From assembly GCF_963675065.1 (NCBI RefSeq), contig NZ_OY775906.1, forward strand, positions 2,768,001 through 2,832,000: a stretch of DNA of 64,000 bases, read 5' to 3'. The notes beneath the pieces are model-generated. The model made no database searches. It saw nothing but the letters and a program-made list of their open reading frames with translations, and was not told the DNA's origin. Below, piece by piece: positions 16,542 through 25,615 of the stretch; the stretch's first letter is position 1, and every line of letters starts with the position of its first letter. Source of the DNA: an uncultured Draconibacterium sp. (lineage in GTDB: Bacteria > Bacteroidota > Bacteroidia > Bacteroidales > Prolixibacteraceae). Made by a program: the position numbers and the translations under genes.

Positions 16542-18107
16542 ATGAAATTAGTGATCAAGCTTACTTTCTTTATTTTAATTACAGCCGGATTTTGTTTTAC
16601 GGCTTGTAAGCCAAAACCAAATAACAATCAGGAACCAGTTATAAAAACCACCTATGGTGAGATATCTGGAAGTATTAACGATAGCATATACGCTTTTAAG
16701 GGGATTCCATATGCTAAGGCCGAACGGTTTATGCCTCCGGAGGATCCTGATGCCTGGGACGGAGTTCGCGAATGCAACGAGTTTGGGCCGGTAGCCAAAC
16801 AAATGGTCCCCTGGTATCCAGATTCTGTTCAGAGCGAAAAGGAACTGTTTAGTGCAAATGTTTGGACGCAGGGAGTTATGGATGGCAAAAAGCGCCCGGT
16901 GATGCTTTGGCTACATGGCGGTGGATTTCACACCGGTGCCAGCAACGATCCGATGACCTATGGCGAAGCTATGGCGAAAAAAGGTGATGTGGTGTTTGTA
17001 TCAATAAATCATCGTTTGAACATTCTTGGTTTTCTTGATCTGTCGGCCTGTGGCGATAAGTATGCAGAATCAGCGAACGTAGGTGTGCTCGACATTGTAA
17101 AAGCCCTGGAGTGGATTCAAAAAAATATTGAACAATTTGGTGGCGATCCTGCTGATGTAACCATTCTTGGCGAATCGGGAGGTGGCGGAAAAGTTGGTAC
17201 CATCATGTGTATGCCGGCTGCAAAAGGATTATTTCAAAAGGCCATTATTCAGAGTGGAACTTTGATAAATACAATGACCAAAGAGACTTCGCAAGCCTTG
17301 GGTTTAGCCGTACTTGAAAATCTGGGACTTACACCAAACGATGTTGAGAAACTGGATACGATCCCTTACAAAGAGCTGGTTAAAGCCGGCAACGATGCAA
17401 TTGCCAAAATATCGGGCCCAAGAAAACCGGGGTCGCCAACAATGTTTGGTTTTGCCCCATCGGCCGACGGTGATGTTTTGTTACAGCAACCTTTCAGCCC
17501 GGGATTTGCAGCTATTTCAAAGGATATTCCCGTTATGATAGGTACCACACTAAATGAGCTGATGCCTACCGCTTATGGCGAAAAAGACCTGACTGTGGAA
17601 GAGGCAAAAGAGCGCCTTGCAAAGGAATATGGCGACAAAACCGATGAGTATATTTCACTATTTGCAGAAGCTTATCCCGATTTCACTCCGCAGGATCTTC
17701 TTTCTGTTGACAAGACTTTCAGACCATTTACCATCCGAACTGCCGACGCGCGGGCACAAGAAACAGATGCCCCACTGTATGTTTATTTTTTAGCATGGAA
17801 AAGCGGTGTTGACAATGCATCGAAAGGTTCGTTTCATGGTCTCGACATTCCATTAGCATTCAATACTGTTGACCTGAGAGCAGACTGGACCGGCAATACC
17901 GATGAAGCCTGGAAATTAGCTGACAAAATGAGTTCGGCATGGATAAACTTTGTGAAATCAGGTAATCCAAATGTTGATGGTGTGCTTCCAGCGTGGGAAC
18001 AATACACTCCGGAAAACGGTACTACAATGTATTTTGATAATGAATGCAAAATTGTATATAACCACGACAGAGAATTGATGCATTTTATTAAACCTCTTGA
18101 TTATTAA
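16542..18107 (+). CDS. Carboxylesterase family lipoprotein
   Basis: A 521-residue type B carboxylesterase with a lipoprotein signal (hydrophobic stretch, then CFTACKP near residue 20), so probably anchored to the envelope. The nucleophile serine lies in ILGESGGGGKVG (about 208-219), the acid in MIGTTLNELMPT, and the histidine in KGSFHGLDIPLAF near residue 430. The oxyanion-hole motif is WLHGGGFHTGAS (about 124-135). These enzymes hydrolyse ester or lactone bonds of small or polymeric substrates; the natural substrate cannot be read from sequence. The first recognisable domain residues, IKTTYGEISGSINDSIYAFKGIPYAKAERF, follow the signal directly. It appears to be a single-gene transcript. Confidence 0.9.
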   Translation: MKLVIKLTFFILITAGFCFTACKPKPNNNQEPVIKTTYGEISGSINDSIYAFKGIPYAKAERFMPPEDPDAWDGVRECNEFGPVAKQMVPWYPDSVQSEKELFSANVWTQGVMDGKKRPVMLWLHGGGFHTGASNDPMTYGEAMAKKGDVVFVSINHRLNILGFLDLSACGDKYAESANVGVLDIVKALEWIQKNIEQFGGDPADVTILGESGGGGKVGTIMCMPAAKGLFQKAIIQSGTLINTMTKETSQALGLAVLENLGLTPNDVEKLDTIPYKELVKAGNDAIAKISGPRKPGSPTMFGFAPSADGDVLLQQPFSPGFAAISKDIPVMIGTTLNELMPTAYGEKDLTVEEAKERLAKEYGDKTDEYISLFAEAYPDFTPQDLLSVDKTFRPFTIRTADARAQETDAPLYVYFLAWKSGVDNASKGSFHGLDIPLAFNTVDLRADWTGNTDEAWKLADKMSSAWINFVKSGNPNVDGVLPAWEQYTPENGTTMYFDNECKIVYNHDRELMHFIKPLDY

Positions 18108-18537
18108 CTAGCGTTATTTATGTATGACTCCGGCTATAATTTATTGCTAAATAAAAAGTCTGGAGTAAGAGAAAGTATTGTCGCAAGCAAAATAATAGCA
18201 CAGCGGCACATGCAGTTATAAAACATTGGGGATAGAAGTGGTTAATCGGGGCACGGTTCTCACATCAAAGGTCATTGCCACTTGATGGAGAACCGGTTCC
18301 GAAATCCCTAGAATTTTAGATATCCGCCTTAACAACAGGCTGCAAAACCAACCATATAAGTTGTTACGACAAAGGGAAATATGACAGAATATTAGCGTTA
18401 CTACACCAATTTCTTTTGACCCAAATCCAATAAACCTATCTTACTCACGTTTCATTGTTTATAAAATACTTCGATTTGTATCGTCAAATGCGTTGAGGTA
18501 TTTTATTTTTGGCATCAGCAAACGTTGTAACAGAAAC
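18108..18537. other. Gene-free gap with one strong hairpin
   Basis: About 430 bases without a gene. GGTTCTCACATCAA (18255-18268) pairs with TTGATGGAGAACC (18282-18294), leaving one bulged base and a 13-base loop. No T tract follows. The rest is unremarkable. The hairpin could be part of a small RNA or a remnant of a mobile element; nothing further supports either. Confidence 0.45.
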
Positions 18538-19476
18538 ATGAGACACATAATTTTCTTTATCCTTTTTACTTTACTGACCACAAGCGCTTTTTCTCAAAAA
18601 ATTACCCGCGATGAGTATATCAGGCAGTGGCAACTTGTGGCCATTGAAGAGATGAACCGCAGTGGAATACCAGCCAGTATTACCATGGCGCAGGGTTGTC
18701 TGGAGTCGGGCAACGGCAATAGCGAATTGTCGCAAGAATCGAACAACCATTTTGGTATTAAATGTAAAAAAAGCTGGAAAGGCAAAAAGGTGTATTACGA
18801 TGATGATAGACGTAACGAGTGTTTTAGAAGTTATCGCTCGGTAAAAGATTCGTACATCGACCATACCGATTTTCTAATGGAGAATCCACGTTATGCCTCG
18901 CTGTTTCTGCTCGATCATACCGATTATAAAAGCTGGGCAAAAGGATTGAAGAAAGCGGGTTATGCTACTGCACACGATTACGACAAACGCCTGATTCGAA
19001 TAATTGAGGAGAACAAACTGCACCGACTTGACAAAAAAATGACTTTTAGCCCTATGGGTGGACAAACGGCACATAATGCGCTTGATACCGATAATACGGG
19101 AGCTCTTACTATCAGGCCATTCTACACGCACAAGGTTACCAAAATAAACCGTGTAAAGGCTGTGGTGGCACAAAAAGGCGACACCTACGAAATGCTGGCC
19201 CAGGAACTTGGTTTAAAAGACTGGGAGCTGTATAAATTTAACGACCAGCCACCTGGACACCGCCCAATTCCCAACGAGGTGGTTTACGTTCAATACAAAA
19301 AAAGTAAATCAAGCAAAAACCAACTTACACACCGCACACAGGAAGGCGAAACCATGCATTACATTTCGCAACTGTATGGTATAAAACTAAAACCGCTTTA
19401 CCGCCGCAACAATATGAAAAAAGGTGAGCAGCCTCGCGTGGGTCAGGTGATATACCTACGGAAGAAAAAGAAGTGA
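18538..19476 (+). CDS. Secreted glucosaminidase (peptidoglycan hydrolase) with a LysM-like tail
   Basis: A 312-residue protein that should cut the glycan backbone of peptidoglycan between N-acetylglucosamine and N-acetylmuramic acid. After a signal peptide (MRHIIFFILFTLLTTSAFSQ) comes a FlgJ-type glucosaminidase domain: GIPASITMAQGCLESGNGNSELSQESNNHFGIKC, with the catalytic glutamate in LESGNG, and FRSYRSVKDSYIDHTDFL. The C-terminal part contains two LysM-like units (VVAQKGDTYEMLAQELGLKDWELYKFND and RTQEGETMHYISQLYGIKLKPLYRRN), which would bind peptidoglycan. The frame is open to 18493, but the ATG at 18538 gives a clean signal peptide. It is probably a cell-wall remodelling enzyme of the periplasm. 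Confidence 0.88.
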   Translation: MRHIIFFILFTLLTTSAFSQKITRDEYIRQWQLVAIEEMNRSGIPASITMAQGCLESGNGNSELSQESNNHFGIKCKKSWKGKKVYYDDDRRNECFRSYRSVKDSYIDHTDFLMENPRYASLFLLDHTDYKSWAKGLKKAGYATAHDYDKRLIRIIEENKLHRLDKKMTFSPMGGQTAHNALDTDNTGALTIRPFYTHKVTKINRVKAVVAQKGDTYEMLAQELGLKDWELYKFNDQPPGHRPIPNEVVYVQYKKSKSSKNQLTHRTQEGETMHYISQLYGIKLKPLYRRNNMKKGEQPRVGQVIYLRKKKK

Positions 19477-19784
19477 AATGGAGAGAAGGATTGATAAGGG
19501 AATAGGTAATTGTGTTAATGCGGAAATGCTTAAATACATGAATCATTCTCTTTTTCTCAGTAAAAATCTATGGCTTCTCTGTGTTCCTCTGTGATAGTAA
19601 TGCGAAAATGCTTTAATGATTAAATGCGTCAATAAATTCCCAATGATTTTTCGGTAGATCTCCAACGTGTAGCTAGTGGCTTGTAGCTCTATTTCCACAA
19701 CCATTTCAACTTGCTTCTCGTAAACAGCGTAAGATAACCAAAAATCGCTGATTCAGCGTTCTTTAACCGAGAGGAGGAACCATT
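19477..19784. repeat. Second copy of the dispersed intergenic repeats
   Basis: No gene. AATGCGAAAATG (19599-19610), TAGCTAGTGGCTT (19670-19682) and AATGCGGAAATGCTTAAATA (near 19518) are shared with the gap at 15343-15653, in the same order and orientation. Confidence 0.55.
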
Positions 19785-20174
19785 ATGAGAACATTAAAAT
19801 TTTACAAAACAGTCTTTCTTATTGCTGCCATCTACGATCTTATCCTGGGCTTTTCTTTTTTTCTGCTATATCCAAATGTGTACGCCATGTTTAACATTCC
19901 GCTACCCGAAACAGAAGCTTACCTGCAACTAAATGCCGCTTTTGTTTTTGCCCAGGGAATATTGTACTGGTTTGTTTACCGCAACATTAAACGAAATGTC
20001 GACATTGTAAAAGTGGCCGTGGCCTACAAATTTGCCTATGCCTGGGTGGCTTTGTACAACTGGGGAATTGGCGAACTGCCGCATGTTGTTTTTGCTGTAT
20101 TTGGCCTGATCGATGTTGCTTTTATCGTACTTTTTATTCTCTTCCTAACCAATTACAGGAAGGTAACAGAGTAA
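19785..20174 (+). CDS. Small four-helix membrane protein (function unknown)
   Basis: A 129-residue, very hydrophobic protein with four predicted membrane segments at about residues 8-30, 45-65, 76-93 and 98-122. The sequence GAGGAGGAACC seven bases before the ATG is a strong ribosome binding site, unusual for this phylum, and fixes the start. It ends about 45 bases before the convergent gene at 20222. The layout resembles small DoxX-like or DUF-type integral proteins, but no motif decides the family. Nothing suggests an enzymatic role. Confidence 0.7.
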   Translation: MRTLKFYKTVFLIAAIYDLILGFSFFLLYPNVYAMFNIPLPETEAYLQLNAAFVFAQGILYWFVYRNIKRNVDIVKVAVAYKFAYAWVALYNWGIGELPHVVFAVFGLIDVAFIVLFILFLTNYRKVTE

Positions 20175-20221
20175 AAAGCGATCATTTTCCTCAACACGTT
20201 TCGATAGTGAAAGACAGGGGC

Positions 20222-20581
20222 CTATTCTGATGATGCCCGGTACATGAAATACCTTAACAGTACCCGGTCGGCAAACAAAACAAACACCACTAAAAGATTT
20301 ATGCCAACCACAAGCCACGCATTTCGTGTAAAGAACGCCAACCAACCCGATACGGTAACGTCGTACCAAACAAAAGCCAGTACTGCGGTAACTAGCATAA
20401 TTCCGAGTATAACGGCCAGGTAAATGGCAAATTCCCTGAGGTATTGTTTCCAGGCAAAACGCTGCTCCACCTTTTTAACAAGGGCATCGGTAAAATTCTC
20501 CGACAGCTTGAATTCCGGCTCCGAGGTGAACGCCTCTTTCAGCAGTTTGTCTGTGTCAAAATTCCGATCTTCGTTATACAT
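20222..20581 (-). CDS. Membrane protein overlapping the ECF sigma gene, possible sigma regulator
   Basis: A 119-residue protein starting MYNEDRNFDTDKLLKEAF. The N-terminal 60 residues are soluble and contain LSENFTDALVKKVEQRFAWKQY, a pattern also seen at the start of proteins encoded next to ECF sigma factors in Bacteroidota. Two membrane segments follow (about 65-85 and 93-112). The start codon lies inside the end of the sigma factor gene (8-base overlap at 20574-20581), so translation is probably coupled. Anti-sigma factors commonly occupy this position, but no zinc-binding motif is present, so a regulatory role is inferred from context. The frame is open further upstream, but that extension would lie wholly within the sigma gene. 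Confidence 0.72.
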   Translation of the reverse strand: MYNEDRNFDTDKLLKEAFTSEPEFKLSENFTDALVKKVEQRFAWKQYLREFAIYLAVILGIMLVTAVLAFVWYDVTVSGWLAFFTRNAWLVVGINLLVVFVLFADRVLLRYFMYRASSE

Positions 20582-21155
20582 AGTCAACAAATATATTAGT
20601 TTGTTCCAAACGGGCAACTTTTTCAATCTTGCCTTTTAATAATTTTCGTGCCCGGCTCAGGTAACTTTTAATGGTTCCTTCGGGCATTCCTGTAACCTCT
20701 TCTATCTCTTTGTACGAGAACTCCTCCAGATGAAATAACGTAATCACCGTTCGGTAGTTCACCGGCAACGACTCAATCAGTTGCAAGAGATATTTTTTCG
20801 CTTCCTCCTTTTCGATGCTTTTCTGGTTCAATCCCGGGTCTTTTTCAGCAATAATAAGGTTGGGCTCTTCACTGTACGACAGTTCGCCTCTTCGTTTTTG
20901 CTTGCGGTAATGCGTTATTGCCGTGTTGTAAGCAATGGTTGCAATCCATGTCGACAATTTCGAATCGCCACGAAACCGGTTTAGCTTTTTAAACACTTTT
21001 ATAAAAACCTCCTGGCAAATGTCCTCCAGTTCGTCATCTTGTTGAATAATGCGTCCAACCACATGCGCCACAAGCCTTTGGTACTTTCCCACCAAAAACC
21101 TGAATGCATGGTTGTTTCCGTTTAAAACCTGTTGAACCAGTTGCGCATCATTCAT
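20574..21155 (-). CDS. ECF-type RNA polymerase sigma factor
   Basis: A 193-residue group 4 sigma factor. Region 2 runs from about residue 20 to 90, including DDELEDICQEVFIKVFKKLNRFRG and KLSTWIATIAYNTAITHYRKQKR. Region 4 covers about 130-180, with SYKEIEEVTGMPEGTIKSYLSRARKLL as the promoter-contacting helix-turn-helix. Region 3 is absent, as usual for this class. It directs RNA polymerase to a stress or envelope regulon whose identity is not visible. It is the first gene of a two-gene unit with the overlapping membrane protein. The upstream gap to tyrS contains a GAAG-rich repeat. Confidence 0.93.
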   Translation of the reverse strand: MNDAQLVQQVLNGNNHAFRFLVGKYQRLVAHVVGRIIQQDDELEDICQEVFIKVFKKLNRFRGDSKLSTWIATIAYNTAITHYRKQKRRGELSYSEEPNLIIAEKDPGLNQKSIEKEEAKKYLLQLIESLPVNYRTVITLFHLEEFSYKEIEEVTGMPEGTIKSYLSRARKLLKGKIEKVARLEQTNIFVDYV

Positions 21156-21213
21156 AATTATCTCATCAGACTAAACAAGGTAGGCAAATGTTACAATTAT
21201 TTTTGAAAAGTTT

Positions 21214-21240
21214 GAAGACCGGAGACCGAAGCCCGAAGAA
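21214..21240. repeat. GAAG-rich degenerate repeat upstream of tyrS
   Basis: GAAGACCGGAGACCGAAGCC followed by CGAAGAA repeats the words of the stretch at 14530-14600. Confidence 0.45.
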
Positions 21241-21385
21241 GATGCTGGTTGGCAAATCGTTAATTTCCTTTGCAGGATTTGATTTTGAACACAAAGCCAA
21301 CGAATAACACTCAGCATTTTATATATTTGCGCTGATTTTTTATAAACGATTGATTCGATCACGATCATAAATAAATTTTACACCG

Positions 21386-22678
21386 ATGAGTTTTGTACAA
21401 GAGTTGAAATGGAGAGGCATGTTGCACGATATAATGCCGGGAACTGAGGAACAACTGGAAAAAGAATTAACTGCGGCTTATGTGGGTATAGACCCAACTG
21501 CCGACTCGTTGCACATTGGCCACCTGGTAAGTGTTATGATGTTGAAACATCTTCAGATTGCAGGTCACCAGCCTATTGCTTTGGTTGGTGGTGCCACCGG
21601 AATGATTGGCGACCCATCAGGGAAATCGCAGGAACGTAACCTGCTCGACGAACCAACCCTGCGCCACAACCAGGAATGTATTAAAGCTCAGCTGGCAAAA
21701 TTCCTCGATTTTGAAAGTAAAGTAGACAACGTAGCACTTTTGGTAAACAACTACGACTGGATGAAGGAATTTTCGTTCCTTGATTTTATCCGCGATGTGG
21801 GTAAGCGTATTACCGTAAACTATATGATGGCAAAAGACTCGGTAAAAAAACGTTTGGGTGAAGAATCAAAATCGGGTATGTCTTTTACCGAATTTACTTA
21901 CCAGTTGGTGCAGGGATACGACTTTTACCACTTGTACAAAAACAACAACTGCCGCCTGCAAATGGGTGGCTCAGACCAGTGGGGAAACATTACCACCGGT
22001 ACCGAGTTGATTCGCCGTATGGACGGAGGTGAAGCGTTTGCATTAACCTGTCCGCTAATTACCAAAGCCGACGGCACCAAATTCGGGAAAACCGAATCGG
22101 GTAACGTTTGGCTCGATCCGGAACGTACTTCGCCTTATGCTTTCTTCCAGTTCTGGCTGAACACTTCGGATGAAGATGCCGAGCGTTATATAAAAATATT
22201 CACGCTGTTGTCGAAAGAAGAGATCGACACATTGGTTGCGGCGCATAAAGAAGCACCGCATGCCCGCGCATTGCAGAAGAAATTGGCCGAGGAAGTAACC
22301 ACTATGGTTCACTCGCGCGAAGAATACGACATGGCTGTTGAGGCATCGCAGATCTTGTTTGGCAAAGGTACCGCCGATCAGTTACGCAAACTGAATGAAA
22401 GTACTTTCCTGGCTGTTTTTGAAGGCGTTCCTCAGTTTAACATCTCGAAAGAAGAGTTGGCTGCCGGCATTAACGTAATCGATTTACTTGCGGAAAAAAC
22501 CGAGGTATTTCCATCGAAAGGAGAATTGCGTCGCACCATAAAAGGTAACGGACTTAGCATTAACAAAGAGAAAATAAACGATCCTGAGCTGATTGTAAAT
22601 AACGACTTTTTAATTGGAGGCAAATACATTCTGGCTCAAAAAGGGAAGAAAAACTACTTCCTTATTATTGCTGAATAA
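21386..22678 (+). CDS. tyrS: Tyrosine-tRNA ligase
   Basis: A 430-residue class I aminoacyl-tRNA synthetase that charges tRNA-Tyr. The HIGH motif appears as DSLHIGHLVSVM (about 37-48) and the KMSKS-equivalent as DGTKFGKTESGN (about 228-239), the KFGKT form of the bacterial TyrRS class. YDFYHLYKNNNCRLQMGGSDQWGNI is the tyrosine-binding region. The C-terminal S4-like RNA-binding domain (about 365-430) includes FPSKGELRRTIKGNGLSINKEKI. Length is normal. It is followed at a distance of about 70 bases by the Wzz-like gene, with which it may share no functional link. TAAATTTTACACC just before the start could be its minus-7 region. Confidence 0.97.
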   Translation: MSFVQELKWRGMLHDIMPGTEEQLEKELTAAYVGIDPTADSLHIGHLVSVMMLKHLQIAGHQPIALVGGATGMIGDPSGKSQERNLLDEPTLRHNQECIKAQLAKFLDFESKVDNVALLVNNYDWMKEFSFLDFIRDVGKRITVNYMMAKDSVKKRLGEESKSGMSFTEFTYQLVQGYDFYHLYKNNNCRLQMGGSDQWGNITTGTELIRRMDGGEAFALTCPLITKADGTKFGKTESGNVWLDPERTSPYAFFQFWLNTSDEDAERYIKIFTLLSKEEIDTLVAAHKEAPHARALQKKLAEEVTTMVHSREEYDMAVEASQILFGKGTADQLRKLNESTFLAVFEGVPQFNISKEELAAGINVIDLLAEKTEVFPSKGELRRTIKGNGLSINKEKINDPELIVNNDFLIGGKYILAQKGKKNYFLIIAE

Positions 22679-22747
22679 TCAGGTGTTTAAATACTAAAAA
22701 CAGTTCAGGTGCGTTGAAATTACACGATCAAATTGAAACCACATCTT

Positions 22748-23695
22748 ATGGATAACTTTTTTGACAACCAACGTATCCTGCAACTCATCTGGAAACGCAA
22801 ATTTCATTTTGTTATTGTTGGTATAATTGCCGTTGTTTTATCGGCCATATTTTCCGGCCCGGCATTTATTACTCCTAAGTTCAAATCAACGGCGCGCATC
22901 TACCCTACCAACATCTGGACGATGAGTGATGAATCGGAAACCGAGCAAATGCTTGAGGTTTTGAATTCGAACGATATCAAATTCAGAATGTTCGATTCGT
23001 TTGATCTGGCAACTGTTTACGACATCAATAAAGACGATGCGCAGTACATTACGTATATGCTTGCCGAATACAATACCAATGTTAGTACCGGTAAAACCGA
23101 ATACGAAACAGCTGAAATAAGTGTGTTAGATGAAGATCCGCAACGTGCTTCCGACATGTGCGATTCGATCATTTCGTTTTTCAACCAAAAAGTGCAGGAA
23201 TTGCATAAAGCCAAAGACAAGGAAATGGTTGACATAACCGGCAGACAGCTGGATAAAAAATATGCCGAACTTAAAGTATATGAGCACAAATTGGACAGTA
23301 TACGTGAAAAATACGGCATCATCAGTTATGGTCAGGTGGACGAAATCACCCGTGGTTATATGAATGCACTGGCTACCGGACGTGGCTCGGCAGGCGATAC
23401 AAAAAAAATAGAGAAGCTTTACGACAACTTTTCGAAAGAAGGTTCACGTGCTTACCGCCTTGAAAATAAATACAACAAAACTATTCAGACCATTGATTCA
23501 CTGTCGATCGTTTACGACACCTATCTAACTGAATACGAAAAAGAAATTACCTACAGCCACGTGGTAGAATACCCGTTTCCGGCTGATAAAAAAGCTTACC
23601 CTGTTCGCTGGCTGATCGTTGCGTTTACAACGCTGTCGGCAGTATTTTTTGCACTACTGGTATTTTTGGTTCTCGACTACGGAAAAAAAGACTAA
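22748..23695 (+). CDS. Wzz-like polysaccharide chain-length or co-polymerase protein
   Basis: A 315-residue inner-membrane protein. A first membrane segment at about residues 18-40 (FHFVIVGIIAVVLSAIFSGPAFI) and a second near 285-308 (WLIVAFTTLSAVFFALLVFLVLDYG) enclose a periplasmic loop rich in coiled-coil helices (about 130-240). The proline-containing VVEYPFPADKKAYPVRW before the second segment is the usual Wzz feature. Such proteins set polymer length or help export surface polysaccharides. The ATG at 22748 was chosen because the frame upstream adds only five residues. The stop is one base from the GTG of the O-antigen-ligase-like gene, so the two form an operon. No tyrosine kinase domain is fused. 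Confidence 0.78.
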   Translation: MDNFFDNQRILQLIWKRKFHFVIVGIIAVVLSAIFSGPAFITPKFKSTARIYPTNIWTMSDESETEQMLEVLNSNDIKFRMFDSFDLATVYDINKDDAQYITYMLAEYNTNVSTGKTEYETAEISVLDEDPQRASDMCDSIISFFNQKVQELHKAKDKEMVDITGRQLDKKYAELKVYEHKLDSIREKYGIISYGQVDEITRGYMNALATGRGSAGDTKKIEKLYDNFSKEGSRAYRLENKYNKTIQTIDSLSIVYDTYLTEYEKEITYSHVVEYPFPADKKAYPVRWLIVAFTTLSAVFFALLVFLVLDYGKKD

Positions 23696-23696
23696 A

Positions 23697-25157
23697 GTGC
23701 CACAAAAAGCGGTCATACGAATAGTACTTTTTTATCTCATTTCCATTGGATTTGTTGCACTGAATCTTTGGTTTGTGGTAGAAAAACATATGCTGTATGC
23801 CAATGTGCTCCCATTGGTATGTGTTGTGATTCTGTTGGCTCTTTTTTCGTTTGACAAGCTTGTTTATCTCATCGCCTTCCTGACGCCCTTATCCATTCCG
23901 CTGCGTGAATATTTGCCCGGAATTGGTTTTGATATGTATATTCCTACCGAGCCGCTGCTGTTTGGTTTGCTGCTGCTTTTTATTCTGAAAGTTATACAGG
24001 AACGCCAATTTGATCGAAAAATACTACTCCATCCGGTATCGCTGGCTGTTTATCTCAACCTGTTTTGGATTCTGATTACCAGCGTAACCAGTACCATGCC
24101 GATGGTTTCGTTTAAGTTTTTGCTGATGCGTATTTGGTTTGTGGTTGGTTTATACCTGCTTACCGCCAAAATATTTAAAGACGGCAAAAACATTGAAAAA
24201 TACGTGTGGCTATATGTTATTCCGCTGATGCTGGTAATTTTCTATTCCACTTATCGTCACCTTGGATATGGTTTATGGGACAAGCAGGCTGCACACTTTG
24301 TGGTTTCGCCGTTTTACCGCGACCACACTTCCTACGGCGCTGCCACAGCTATTTACATCCCATTTTTGGTCATGTTTATTCTCAGTAAAAGCTATTCAAA
24401 AAATATCAAATTGCTCGCTGCCGGTGCACTTGCGGTTGTTACACTGGGATTTTTGTTGTCGTACAGTCGCGCCGCATGGTTAAGTATAATCGTTGCATTT
24501 GGAGTATGGTCCATCGTAAAACTGCGCATTCGGTTTAAAACACTTTTTATCACCTTGGGTTCAATAATTGCGCTGTTTCTGGTTTTCCAGACACAGATTT
24601 TAATGAAACTAGAGCAAAATTCGGAAGAGTCGTCGGCCAATATGATGACACATATTTCGTCGATGTCGAACATCAGCTCCGATGCCTCGAACCTGGAGCG
24701 CATAAACCGCTGGAGTTGTGCCGTGCGCATGTTTGCCGACAAACCTGTTGTTGGTTACGGCCCGGGAACCTACATGTTTAAATATGCCAAATACCAGTTG
24801 AGCAAAGACCGCACGATAATCAGCACCAATTCTGCCGACGGAGGAAATGCTCACAGCGAATACCTTGGCCCAATGGCCGAATCGGGTGTACTTGGTTTGG
24901 CAACTTACCTTTTAATTATAATCCTGGTGATTTATACAGCCGTAAACACTTATACCCGGCTATCTGATTACCGGCTTCGGGCGATTGTTTTGGCGGCGCT
25001 TATTGGGCTGGTTACCTACTACATCCACGGGTTTCTGAATAACTTTTTGGATACCGACAAGATATCCGTGCCTTTTTGGGGGTTTACGGCAATGATCGTT
25101 GCTATTGATATTATCTCAAGAAAACAGGAAAAAGATACAGAACTGAAACAAGATTAA
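23697..25157 (+). CDS. O-antigen ligase-like polysaccharide polymerase (Wzy/WaaL family)
   Basis: A 486-residue polytopic inner-membrane protein with about twelve hydrophobic segments. The family-typical large periplasmic loop lies at about 305-390, with MFADKPVVGYGPGTYMFKY and GGNAHSEYLGPMAESGVLGL. The latter is the conserved region with a histidine shared by O-antigen ligases and Wzy polymerases. It should join or polymerise sugar units for the cell surface, in keeping with the Wzz-like neighbour. The frame is open from 23619 but overlaps the previous gene there. GTG at 23697, one base after that gene's stop, gives a protein that begins just before the first membrane segment. The start is the least certain part. 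Confidence 0.82.
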   Translation: MPQKAVIRIVLFYLISIGFVALNLWFVVEKHMLYANVLPLVCVVILLALFSFDKLVYLIAFLTPLSIPLREYLPGIGFDMYIPTEPLLFGLLLLFILKVIQERQFDRKILLHPVSLAVYLNLFWILITSVTSTMPMVSFKFLLMRIWFVVGLYLLTAKIFKDGKNIEKYVWLYVIPLMLVIFYSTYRHLGYGLWDKQAAHFVVSPFYRDHTSYGAATAIYIPFLVMFILSKSYSKNIKLLAAGALAVVTLGFLLSYSRAAWLSIIVAFGVWSIVKLRIRFKTLFITLGSIIALFLVFQTQILMKLEQNSEESSANMMTHISSMSNISSDASNLERINRWSCAVRMFADKPVVGYGPGTYMFKYAKYQLSKDRTIISTNSADGGNAHSEYLGPMAESGVLGLATYLLIIILVIYTAVNTYTRLSDYRLRAIVLAALIGLVTYYIHGFLNNFLDTDKISVPFWGFTAMIVAIDIISRKQEKDTELKQD

Positions 25158-25549
25158 TTTAGGTAAGCACTCAATTCTGCAATTTTCATTTGACGGTCCA
25201 TTGAAAAGGAAATGCTTTCGCGTTCCACCTTTTCCAGAATGAAATATGATTTCCGAAAAAAGTCCAAACGTTTATCATCCGAGTCGGCCAATTCACCCTG
25301 TTCTTTTAAAACAAAAGCGACCATTTCGAGCTGTTCGTTTACCATGTTTTTATCTTTCTCCAATAACTCGATTAAAGCTTCAACCGAAAGCTTCTCCACA
25401 TCTTCATCAATTTTCAGGTACTCGTAAAAAAACTGAATTTGCTTTTCAGCCTCTTCATCCTCCCCTTTTCTGCGATGACGTAAAATCTTTTGGATGACTT
25501 CAAACAGCATCATCAGCTGGCGCATTAAATAATCTTTCTCAACTCCCAT
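25154..25549 (-). CDS. Small helical protein, DUF6483-like
   Basis: A 131-residue, mostly alpha-helical and charged protein with no signal or membrane segment. It begins MGVEKDYLMRQLMMLFEVIQKIL, which resembles the start of DUF6483 proteins found in many bacteria. Long amphipathic helices with many Glu and Lys follow. Its last codons overlap the end of the convergent O-antigen-ligase-like gene by 4 bases. The function is unknown, and the family call is from memory of the N-terminal pattern and is moderate. Confidence 0.65.
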   Translation of the reverse strand: MGVEKDYLMRQLMMLFEVIQKILRHRRKGEDEEAEKQIQFFYEYLKIDEDVEKLSVEALIELLEKDKNMVNEQLEMVAFVLKEQGELADSDDKRLDFFRKSYFILEKVERESISFSMDRQMKIAELSAYLN

Positions 25550-25615
25550 GGCAAAAACTGTGTTTCGTGTTCTGAAAGATAAGTCAATTTGGCTACTTTT
25601 GAAAAAAATTTGAGA

